From: an uncultured Collinsella sp.
GTDB lineage: Bacteria; Actinomycetota; Coriobacteriia; Coriobacteriales; Coriobacteriaceae
NCBI GenBank assembly: GCA_900556605.1
Contig: USPC01000020.1
Coordinates: 1 to 10,704 of the forward strand
Reading direction: 5' to 3'
Length of the DNA: 10,704 nucleotides
Position numbers and translations under genes: made by a program. Shown here one piece after another: positions 1 through 6,682 of this stretch (positions are counted from its first letter, which is position 1; every line of letters begins with the position of its first letter). The notes under the pieces are model-generated. The model ran no database searches. It was not told the DNA's origin and saw nothing but the letters and a program-made list of their open reading frames with translations.

Positions 1-58
1 AACTGCGGGAATGGCCTATCCGCTCAATGTGTTCGGCTGAGATCGGAAATCAACCTAA
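1..58 (-). other. Region downstream of murG; no supported gene start
   Basis: These 58 bases follow the murG stop codon, and the window ends before any further gene can be recognised. In dcw clusters murC commonly follows murG, so a start would be expected here. On the minus strand only the frame in phase with murG stays open to the window edge, after a TGA at 52-50. It reads FPISAEHIERIGHSRS and has no ATG, GTG or TTG. The other two frames hit stops, at about 26-24 and about 19-17. The segment could be spacer, a murC beginning with a rare start codon, or a contig end with a base error. No terminator-like hairpin with a T-run is visible. Confidence 0.4.
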
Positions 59-1174
59 CTAACGCAAACCCTCTACCGCATCCGCCAGAAGAGCGGCGGC
101 CCTATCCTGAGCCAGACCGCGCGCCGCCTGACGCATGGCGTCGCGCGCCGCCGCGTCATCGACCAGGTGCAGCAGTTCATCGGCAAAGGCAGAACCGTCG
201 ATATCGGCATCGGCGCAGAGCACGCCGGCCCCGGCGTCGACCAGATAACGGGCATTGGTGGTTTGGTGGTCGGCCGTCGCATGCGGGTACGGCACGAGCA
301 CCGAAGGCACGGCGAGCGCAGCGATCTCGGCCACGCTCGATGCGCCCGAACGCGAGAGCACCAAATCGGCAGCAGCCAGCATATCGCCCATGTTGTCGAT
401 GTAAGGCTGGACGCGGTAACGCTTCGCCTCCTCGGGCGTCAGCGCCAAAGCGCGCTCGGTCTCCTCAAAGCCGTCGGCACCCGTCGAATGCAACACATAG
501 AGGTTCTTGCGCGAAAGCAGCTCGTTTTTGAGCGAAACCACGCGCTCGTTGAGGTGCTGGGCGCCAAGTGAACCGCCAAAGACGAGCAGCAGCGTAGCGT
601 CCTCGGGAACGCCAAGTGCCTTGCGGCCGCGAGCGCGATCGCCCTCGATCACCGAGCGACGTACGGGGTTGCCGGTCATGAGCACGTGGTCAGGGTCACC
701 TTCGCGCTCAAAGACCGAACGCGCTGCCGGCACCGAGATGCACACGCGGGCGGCGTGGGAGCTCATCATCTTGTTGGCCAGGCCCGGAACAGAGTTCTGC
801 TCATGCAGCAGATACGGAACGCCCGCGCCCTTGCACCACCCCAGCAGCGGAACCTCGACATAAGCACCAAAACCGATGGCGGCATCGGGCTTGCCGACCT
901 TTGAGAAATGACTGGCGAGCGCACGCTTGGCTTTGCTGACACGCCACAGCGAGGTCAGCGCCGTCCAAGGGCGGGAGCGGTCGAAGCCCGTGACCGTAAT
1001 GGGCACAAAATCAAACCCAGCCTCGGGGACCAGACGACCCTCGAGCTTGCGCGACTGGCCCACGAACACAACGTGGTGACCACGGTCACGCAGCTCTTCG
1101 GCCAAAGCGAGCGCGGGGTTGATGTGTCCTGCCGTGCCGCCGGCTGCAATAGCAACGGTCATTTTATCGGTCAT
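59..1174 (-). CDS. murG: UDP-N-acetylglucosamine--lipid I N-acetylglucosaminyltransferase MurG
   Basis: MurG transfers GlcNAc from UDP-GlcNAc to lipid I on the inner face of the membrane, making lipid II, the last cytoplasmic step of peptidoglycan precursor synthesis. The 371-residue product has the family's usual length and two GT-B halves. The N-terminal half has the glycine loop GGTAGHINPA (12-21), GFGAYVEVP (101-109) and HEQN (124-127). The C-terminal half has FGGSLGAQ (199-206), SRSGASSVAE (274-283) and DHQTTNA (302-308), which form the UDP-GlcNAc site. GGTAGH, rather than GGTGGH, is the form common in Actinobacteria. I chose the ATG at 1174 because GAAGGGA lies five bases upstream. An in-frame ATG at 1192 would add six residues and lacks a comparable ribosome binding site, and one at 1162 would drop four. 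The start overlaps the ftsW end by 11 bases, suggesting translational coupling. The gene ends in TAG. Identity is secure; only the start is open. Confidence 0.96.
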   Translation of the reverse strand: MTDKMTVAIAAGGTAGHINPALALAEELRDRGHHVVFVGQSRKLEGRLVPEAGFDFVPITVTGFDRSRPWTALTSLWRVSKAKRALASHFSKVGKPDAAIGFGAYVEVPLLGWCKGAGVPYLLHEQNSVPGLANKMMSSHAARVCISVPAARSVFEREGDPDHVLMTGNPVRRSVIEGDRARGRKALGVPEDATLLLVFGGSLGAQHLNERVVSLKNELLSRKNLYVLHSTGADGFEETERALALTPEEAKRYRVQPYIDNMGDMLAAADLVLSRSGASSVAEIAALAVPSVLVPYPHATADHQTTNARYLVDAGAGVLCADADIDGSAFADELLHLVDDAAARDAMRQAARGLAQDRAAALLADAVEGLR

Positions 1175-2684
1175 GGTAGTCCCTTCGTACACGCGGTCCC
1201 TGGTCGTCGGTGCGCAGACGCGCCGACGGGTCCGAGTTCAAATCGATTCGATTATATCCGCCGCCCGCGTTGCGAGGGCTGGGGCGCTGCGGACGGCCTT
1301 GCGGCGCCGTTCGCTGACGCGGGCGGGCTGCCGGCTCGGTCGCAGAGCCATCCAGGACGGTAAAACCGTTACGCGAAAATCGCTCGCCGCGCACGTGGGG
1401 CACGCCGGCGGTACTCTCATCCATAACGGCAAAGCTCTCACGGCGACGGTCGTACTCATCGCGACGGGCGCTCTCGTACGAAACTCGCAGGATCAACCCG
1501 GCAAGCATAAGCGACACAATGATCGACGAACCGCCGTAGCTAATAAACGGCAGCGGTTTGCCCGTCATGGGAAACACGTTGAGGATGCCCAGCGCGTTAA
1601 TCAAAAACTGCACCGCGAGAATGACCGCGGAGCCAGACGCCATAAGCGCGCCCCGACGATCGGTCGCCTGCTCGGCAATGCGAAACGCCGAGTAGATCAG
1701 CATCGCAAACACCAAGAAGAACAGCACGGTTCCGACAAAACCGACTTCCTCGCCAATGATGGCCAGGATGTAGTCGTTGTGCGCCTCGGGCAGATACGAG
1801 TACTTCATGGTTGAGTTGCCGATGCCACGGCCAAACAGACCGCCCGAGGCAAAGGCCATGATGGCAAGCGTGGCCTGATAGCCGTCACCATACTCGTCGG
1901 CCCAAGGGTTCAAGGCAACCTGAATACGCACCATACGGTACGGCTCTGCGACAAGCGCAATCACGATCACGAGAATGCCGAAGATTAGCACGCCGATGAT
2001 AAATCTGGGGTCGAGACCCGCAAACAACGCCATGCACATGAGGGTCAACAGGATGATCAGGACAGTACCGAAATCGGGCTGGATAAAGATCAGAAAGAGC
2101 GAAATGCCCAGGTAGATGCCCATCTTGCGAAGGAATTCGTTGATGTTGCCACCGGGCGAAAAGAAGCGATCAAGCATGATGGCCGAATACGCAATGGCAA
2201 ATGGCTTTAAAAACTCGGAAGGCTGGAACTGAATACCGGCGATGTTGAGCCAGCGCGTGGCGCCACGGCTGCCGCTGCCCACCAAGAACACCAGAAGCAG
2301 TAGCCCTATCATGCCGATGAGGAAGATCCTGAGCACATCCTCCCCAAACCAGCTGTCCGGCAAAACGCGCACGATGGCAATCAGCGCCAGAACACCGACC
2401 ACGGCAAACGCGGCCTGTCGACCCAGAAAAAACGTCGCCGAGCCATTCTCGTGCAGCGCCTCGACCGAAGACGCCGAGTACACCATCAGCAGGCCAAAGC
2501 ATACCAAGGTAAACAAGCAGGCCATGAATATCAAACGGGGGCGCATGATACGGGCGGGAACGCCGGCAATATAGCGTTCGCTAAACGACTGCCCACCGCG
2601 GCTGGAACACGATGTGATGCGCCGTGAGGAAGCACGGTCCGAGTCGGGCCTCCTCATACCTTGTCGGGGGCTCTCCTCTCTCAC
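1164..2684 (-). CDS. ftsW: Septal peptidoglycan polymerase FtsW (SEDS family)
   Basis: FtsW is the SEDS glycosyltransferase that polymerises lipid II at the division septum, working with a class B PBP, here encoded upstream in the same cluster. The 506-residue protein has a cytoplasmic N-terminal stretch of about 46 residues. A polytopic core follows from about residue 48 to 403 with GATRWLNIAGIQFQPSEFLKP (140-160), PDFGT (203-207), NDYILAIIGEE (303-313, containing the conserved SEDS aspartate D304) and the hallmark TGKPLPFISYGGSS (374-387). The last 100 or so residues form a hydrophilic tail rich in Arg, Pro and Asp, likely disordered and cytoplasmic. The start is taken at GTG 2684, preceded by AGGGG at five bases, which overlaps the murD stop. 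Internal ATGs at 2657 and 2546 (before RPRLIFM) are alternatives; the latter gives a more typical FtsW N-terminus. The murD-ftsW gap is eight bases. The tail shares a motif with the PBP N-terminus (see findings). Confidence 0.95.
   Translation of the reverse strand: MREESPRQGMRRPDSDRASSRRITSCSSRGGQSFSERYIAGVPARIMRPRLIFMACLFTLVCFGLLMVYSASSVEALHENGSATFFLGRQAAFAVVGVLALIAIVRVLPDSWFGEDVLRIFLIGMIGLLLLVFLVGSGSRGATRWLNIAGIQFQPSEFLKPFAIAYSAIMLDRFFSPGGNINEFLRKMGIYLGISLFLIFIQPDFGTVLIILLTLMCMALFAGLDPRFIIGVLIFGILVIVIALVAEPYRMVRIQVALNPWADEYGDGYQATLAIMAFASGGLFGRGIGNSTMKYSYLPEAHNDYILAIIGEEVGFVGTVLFFLVFAMLIYSAFRIAEQATDRRGALMASGSAVILAVQFLINALGILNVFPMTGKPLPFISYGGSSIIVSLMLAGLILRVSYESARRDEYDRRRESFAVMDESTAGVPHVRGERFSRNGFTVLDGSATEPAARPRQRTAPQGRPQRPSPRNAGGGYNRIDLNSDPSARLRTDDQGPRVRRDYHDR
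1180..1186 (-). promoter_or_regulatory. Ribosome binding site of murG
   Basis: GAAGGGA on the minus strand ends five bases before the ATG at 1174 and lies inside the last codons of ftsW. It decides the murG start in favour of 1174 over the upstream in-frame ATG at 1192. Confidence 0.65.
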
Positions 2685-2689
2685 CGCAA

Positions 2690-2694
2690 CCCCT
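2690..2694 (-). promoter_or_regulatory. Ribosome binding site of ftsW
   Basis: AGGGG on the minus strand lies five bases before the GTG at 2684 and overlaps the murD stop codon (2695-2693). It supports the long N-terminus of FtsW and coupling to murD. Confidence 0.55.
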
Positions 2695-4099
2695 ATTCCA
2701 TTTGTGATTTCGCTGTAGCGGCAAGCTGAGCCACGTAGTCCTTAAACACGCGGCCGCGCTCCTCATAGCCCGAGAACTCATCGAACGAAGAGCAGGCAGG
2801 TGAAAGTAAGATCACGTCACCACGGCTCGAAAGCGAACGGGCAACGTCCACGGCGTCGCGCAGGTCATCCGCCTGGGCGATATCCACATCGCCATCGACA
2901 TCGGCCTCGTCCATAGCGGCGGTGAAGCGCTCGCGCGCATCGCCAAAGCAGACGACCGAGCGTACGTTATCCATAACAACGCGCGCGAAGTCCGTGAGCG
3001 GCGTGCCCTTATCGTGGCCGCCGAGCAGCAAGATCACGTCGTCATCGGGAAATGCCGTCAGCGCCTTCTCGACCGCATCGGTGTTGGTCGCCTTGGAATC
3101 GTTGACGTAGCGCACGCCGTCAATCTCGCCACACGGCTCCACGCGGTGCTCGAGCGGCTGGAACGAGGCAAGACCGCGGCAGACACCATCGACATCGGCA
3201 CCGACCGCCAAGGCAGCCGTGGCAGCGCACAGGGCATTGATAACATTGTGATGGCCCGAGATCTTGAGCTCGGATGTAGCGATGAGCGGGGTCTCGACGC
3301 CCTTCAGACGCACGATCATCTTGCCATCGCGCACAAAGGCGGCATCCTCGCCCTCAGGCTCGTCAAAGGCAACCTTGCAGATGCGACGACCCGGCGTGTA
3401 GATGTACTCATCGAACTCGTGAATGCCGGCGTCTTCGACGTCGACAACCGCCAGATCGTCATCGACCATATTGTCAAACAGTTTAATCTTGGCAAGCGCG
3501 TAGTTCTTATGGCTCTTATGCCAGCCCAAGTGGTCGGGAGTGATGTTGAGCAGCACCGCCACGCGGGGGTGGAGCTCGGTGGTCGTAGCAATCTGATAGC
3601 TCGAGAGCTCAGCCACAAACCACTCGTTGTGGGCTCGGCCGTCAATCTCGTTGACCGGCGGCTCGCCGATGTTGCCAACAGCAACGCTGGCCTCGCCGGC
3701 AGCCTTGAGCAGATAATCAGTCAGCGACGTGGTGGTCGTCTTGCCGTTGGTGCCCGTGATGGCAATCCAGTTATCGGGCGACAGGCGATAGGCAAACTCG
3801 GGCTCACCCATAATCTGGGCGGCATGCTCGCGCCCGGCCTTAAAGAAGCCCGAGAACTCCGAGATGCCCGGGCACGTCACGCATACGTCATAGGCGCCCT
3901 CGACCTGTTCGGTCCCATAGACAAACGACGCACCAGCAGCCTCGAGCGCGCGCGTGGCGTCATTGGGCTCAGAGGTGCCGCCGCCACACACGGTAACGGC
4001 GCTTACGCGCTCGGGATGTGCCAGCGCCCAGCGAGCGACATCGAGACCGGATTTGCCCTGACCCAAAACGAGCAGGCTAAAGACATCAGCAAGAGGCAT
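2693..4099 (-). CDS. murD: UDP-N-acetylmuramoyl-L-alanine--D-glutamate ligase MurD
   Basis: MurD is a cytoplasmic ATP-dependent ligase that adds D-Glu to UDP-MurNAc-L-Ala. The 468 residues match the family length and show the three Mur ligase domains. The N-terminal UMP-binding fold has GQGKSG (13-18). The ATPase domain has the P-loop GTNGKTTTT (116-124), GNIG (142-145), and NITPDHLGWH (185-194) followed by YALAKIKLF, which carries the lysine usually carbamylated. The C-terminal domain has EHRVE (317-321), YVNDSKATN (331-339), LLGGHDKG (358-365) and the MurD-typical SPACSSFDEF...ERG block (433-449). That block separates it from MurC, MurE and MurF. The start at ATG 4099 lies nine bases after the mraY stop. 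The upstream ribosome binding site is weak (GGGATAG), so translation may depend on coupling with mraY. Nothing looks broken. Confidence 0.96.
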   Translation of the reverse strand: MPLADVFSLLVLGQGKSGLDVARWALAHPERVSAVTVCGGGTSEPNDATRALEAAGASFVYGTEQVEGAYDVCVTCPGISEFSGFFKAGREHAAQIMGEPEFAYRLSPDNWIAITGTNGKTTTTSLTDYLLKAAGEASVAVGNIGEPPVNEIDGRAHNEWFVAELSSYQIATTTELHPRVAVLLNITPDHLGWHKSHKNYALAKIKLFDNMVDDDLAVVDVEDAGIHEFDEYIYTPGRRICKVAFDEPEGEDAAFVRDGKMIVRLKGVETPLIATSELKISGHHNVINALCAATAALAVGADVDGVCRGLASFQPLEHRVEPCGEIDGVRYVNDSKATNTDAVEKALTAFPDDDVILLLGGHDKGTPLTDFARVVMDNVRSVVCFGDARERFTAAMDEADVDGDVDIAQADDLRDAVDVARSLSSRGDVILLSPACSSFDEFSGYEERGRVFKDYVAQLAATAKSQME

Positions 4100-4108
4100 G
4101 AAAGACCA

Positions 4109-5128
4109 CTATCCCAACTGGAAGAACAAAGCAAGGCCAACGGCACCAAAGGCCGCAGCGATAATCCAAAAACGGATGACAACCTTGGTCTCGGCCCAGC
4201 CCTTCTTTTCGAAATGATGATGGATGGGCGCCATAAGGAAGACGCGCTTGTGCGTAAAGTGGAAATAGACAACCTGAATCATGACCGACAGGGTCTCAAC
4301 GATAAACAGGCCGCCGATGATGAGGGAGACGACCTCGGTGTTGGTCATGATGGACGTGCAGGCAAACGCGGCGCCCAGGGCAAGCGAGCCGGTATCGCCC
4401 ATAAAGATGCTCGCCGGATAGCAGTTGAACCACAGAAAGCCCAAGCAGGCACCGGCACACGCGGTGCAGAAGATGGACAGGTTCACGTCTCCGTGCAAAA
4501 ACGCCATGGCAGCCATGGCGAGCATGGCAATCATAGAGGTGCCGCCAGCAAGACCATCAAGGCCATCGGTCAGGTTCACGGCATTAGAAAGACCGGCGAT
4601 CATCAGCCAGCAAAAGACAATGTAGAGCCACGGGAACGAAAGGCCGCAGATGGTGGTCGAAAGAACACCGAGGTCAATCGTCAGGCCGCCGGGAAAACGA
4701 ATCTCGGGGGCGACGCCGCACCAGTTGACGGCGAGCACCGTAAAGGTGACACAGATAATGGTTAGGCCGATCATCTTGGCATGAGGCGTCAGACCGAGCG
4801 AGCGCCCATGCGTAACGGAGGTCAGGTCGTCGATCAGGCCCAGCACGCCGGTCGCCAGCGTGGCGAGGAGCACGAGCACGAGCTCGGTGGTGAGCTTGCC
4901 CATCAGCAGACAGGTCAGCGAGATCGCGACGAGGATGACAACGCCACCCATGGTGGGCGTTCCCTGCTTAACCAAATGACGCTTGGGTCCGTCGGCACGA
5001 ACCTGCTGGCCGATACCCTCGACCTTGAGTAGCTTGATCCACCACGGCATGAGCAGCAGCGCAATGGCGGCGGCGATGCCAAGCCCCAAAAAAGCCTGAT
5101 ACGTTGGATACGAGGGATTGCCGAACAT
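4109..5128 (-). CDS. mraY: Phospho-N-acetylmuramoyl-pentapeptide transferase MraY
   Basis: MraY is the integral membrane enzyme that moves phospho-MurNAc-pentapeptide from UDP to undecaprenyl phosphate, forming lipid I. The 339 residues are of normal length and alternate strongly hydrophobic segments with conserved cytoplasmic loops: KQGTPTMGG (54-62), LIDD (98-101, catalytic or Mg-binding aspartates), NAVNLTDGLDGLAGG (182-196), FMGDTGS (242-248) and the MraY-specific PIHHHFE (301-307). The histidine loop separates it from WecA/TagO relatives. The ATG at 5128 lies only three bases after the murF stop. The likely ribosome binding site, GGAAGG, sits inside the murF 3' end, so the two genes are probably translationally coupled. 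MraY acts between MurF, which supplies its substrate, and MurG, which uses its product; both are in this cluster. Confidence 0.97.
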   Translation of the reverse strand: MFGNPSYPTYQAFLGLGIAAAIALLLMPWWIKLLKVEGIGQQVRADGPKRHLVKQGTPTMGGVVILVAISLTCLLMGKLTTELVLVLLATLATGVLGLIDDLTSVTHGRSLGLTPHAKMIGLTIICVTFTVLAVNWCGVAPEIRFPGGLTIDLGVLSTTICGLSFPWLYIVFCWLMIAGLSNAVNLTDGLDGLAGGTSMIAMLAMAAMAFLHGDVNLSIFCTACAGACLGFLWFNCYPASIFMGDTGSLALGAAFACTSIMTNTEVVSLIIGGLFIVETLSVMIQVVYFHFTHKRVFLMAPIHHHFEKKGWAETKVVIRFWIIAAAFGAVGLALFFQLG

Positions 5129-5131
5129 GGG

Positions 5132-6556
5132 CTAGCACACACCTTCCACAAAGCGGTCGAGCTCAACAAAGCGGGAACCCTTGACCAGTACAACATCATG
5201 TTTTTCAAGCGCGCCGCCCATGCGGTCGAGCACCTGCTGATAATCGGAGAACACCTGGATGCGGTCCTCGTCCATACCCATCATGCGCGCGGCATCGGCC
5301 ATAAGCTGGGCCAGCTCACCACCGACGCACGCCAGCATGTCGAGCTTCTTGGCGGCGGCATAGGCGCCCACGAGCTCATGCATGCGAGGAGCCTCATCGC
5401 CCATCTCGCCCATCTCGCCCAGGATCGCCATGCGAGACCCCGTGCACGAAAGCGAGCACAGCAGGTCGAGACCGGCTGCCATGGATTCGGCACTGGCGTT
5501 ATAGGAATCGTCGATGACGCGGGCACCGCTCTTGGCGCGCTTGATCTCCTGGCGGTGACCGGTGATCGTGAGGCCCCTAAAGGCAGCATCGATCTGCTCG
5601 GGCGTCAGGCCCAGGCGATAGGCAACCGCGGCGGCCTTAACGGCATTTGGGACGGACTGCACGCCGGGGATGGCAAGCATGGTATCGATCGTCTCGCCCT
5701 GGCCAAAATCGAGCGTAAAGACCGGACGGCCCTCGTCATCAACACGAATGTCGCGGGCACGGACCTCATCATCGTCCGAGACGCCGGCCAGCATCACGTC
5801 GATACCAGCAGGCTGGGCGAACGTATCGCGAATGAACGGCGTAAAGTCGTCCTCACCGCCCAAAACCAGCAGCGGCAAATAGTCGCCGGCGGCGCGCATA
5901 CCCTGGACAATCTCGGCCTTAGCGCGGGCGATGTTCTCGCGGCTGCCCAAAATGCCGATGTGAGAGGTACCAATCTTGCTCACGATGGCAAGGTTGGGAT
6001 TGGCGGACTTGGACAGGCGCTCAATCTCGTGGAAATGGTTCATGCCCATCTCGAGCACCAGGACCTCGGTATCGGCCGGAGCGGAAAGCACCGTGAGCGG
6101 CATGCCGATCAGGTTATTGAAATTGCCCTTGGTGGCCCAGACACGATAGCGCTTGGCGAGTACAGCGGCGAGCACGTCCTTGGTCGTCGTCTTGCCGATG
6201 GAACCGGTAATGGCAACGACCAGGCAGCCAAGCTCCAGGCGATACGTGTGCGCCAAACGCAGCAGAAACTCCTCGGGATCATCGGTCAGCAAGATGGCAC
6301 AGCCCCTGTCCTGTGCCAGCGAGACCAGCTCGGCCTCGGGCTCACGCGTCATCACGACGGCGCCGGCACCCGACTGGACGGCACGGGAAGCAAAATCATT
6401 GCCGTCGACGTTTTCACCGGGAAAGGCGACGAAAATCGTCCCTTCCTCGACCTGGCGCGAGTCGATAACGCACCCGCGGCATACCCGATCGGCTTCTCCC
6501 GTCACGGTTCGGGCCCCTGTTGCGGCCGCGAGGTTGTTGACGGCGATCTCTATCAT
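5132..6556 (-). CDS. murF: UDP-N-acetylmuramoyl-tripeptide--D-alanyl-D-alanine ligase MurF
   Basis: MurF adds D-Ala-D-Ala to UDP-MurNAc-tripeptide in the cytoplasm, completing the pentapeptide used by MraY. The protein has 474 residues, typical for the family. The N-terminal domain has the substrate-binding pattern DSRQVEEGTIFVAFPGENVDG (32-52). The ATPase domain has GSIGKTTTKD (118-127), KGNFNNLIGMP (143-153), EMGMN (169-173) and SKIGTSHIGILGS (193-205). The C-terminal domain has DDSYNASAESM (349-359) and KGSR (459-462). The TKD after the P-loop and GNFNNxIG mark MurF rather than MurE. The start ATG at 6556 has a good ribosome binding site, AGGGGAG, at a five-base spacing. The gene follows a 126-base gap after ftsI, where murE normally sits, and may have its own weak promoter. 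The short repeat GEMGEMGDE (380-388) lies in a normal loop. Confidence 0.97.
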   Translation of the reverse strand: MIEIAVNNLAAATGARTVTGEADRVCRGCVIDSRQVEEGTIFVAFPGENVDGNDFASRAVQSGAGAVVMTREPEAELVSLAQDRGCAILLTDDPEEFLLRLAHTYRLELGCLVVAITGSIGKTTTKDVLAAVLAKRYRVWATKGNFNNLIGMPLTVLSAPADTEVLVLEMGMNHFHEIERLSKSANPNLAIVSKIGTSHIGILGSRENIARAKAEIVQGMRAAGDYLPLLVLGGEDDFTPFIRDTFAQPAGIDVMLAGVSDDDEVRARDIRVDDEGRPVFTLDFGQGETIDTMLAIPGVQSVPNAVKAAAVAYRLGLTPEQIDAAFRGLTITGHRQEIKRAKSGARVIDDSYNASAESMAAGLDLLCSLSCTGSRMAILGEMGEMGDEAPRMHELVGAYAAAKKLDMLACVGGELAQLMADAARMMGMDEDRIQVFSDYQQVLDRMGGALEKHDVVLVKGSRFVELDRFVEGVC

Positions 6557-6640
6557 TGCAGCTCCCCTGTAAACCTAATAATGCTATCGGCGTATTGTAT
6601 CCCAGCGCCGCGCATGCGTGGTGCAGGGCATGTGAACACC

Positions 6641-6669
6641 CTCATATGGGGCAACAAACCAGGCCCCAA
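6641..6669 (-). promoter_or_regulatory. Weak candidate promoter and inverted repeat upstream of murF
   Basis: On the minus strand TTGGGG (6669-6664) and TATGAG (6646-6641) are separated by exactly 17 bases, a poor but correctly spaced sigma-70 pair. An inverted repeat with arms TGGGGC and GCCCCA (6668-6647, ten-base loop) overlaps the -35 and the spacer. No T-run follows, so a terminator is unlikely. The inner sequence resembles a stretched copy of the mraZ operator (TGGGG, then TGGTT, then CCCCATAT). The matches are few and chance is a real possibility. Confidence 0.25.
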
Positions 6670-6682
6670 AGATTGTAACCCC

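Noticed and set aside
3014..4765. A 583-codon open frame on the plus strand opposite murD and mraY
   Set aside because: It is antisense to well-supported genes, has no domain motifs or ribosome binding site of note, and crosses the murD-mraY junction without regard to it.
5397..5420. A short tandem repeat (CATCTCGCC units)
   Set aside because: It is coding sequence for the GEMGEMGDE stretch of MurF, a normal loop of the C-terminal domain.
6594..6599. TACAAT (minus strand) upstream of murF as a -10 box
   Set aside because: The hexamer 17 bases upstream is ACCACG, with no resemblance to a -35, and there is no TGn extended -10.
6647..6668. The TGGGGC/GCCCCA inverted repeat as a rho-independent terminator after ftsI
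   Set aside because: The stem is only six base pairs with a ten-base loop, and no T-run follows on the minus strand.
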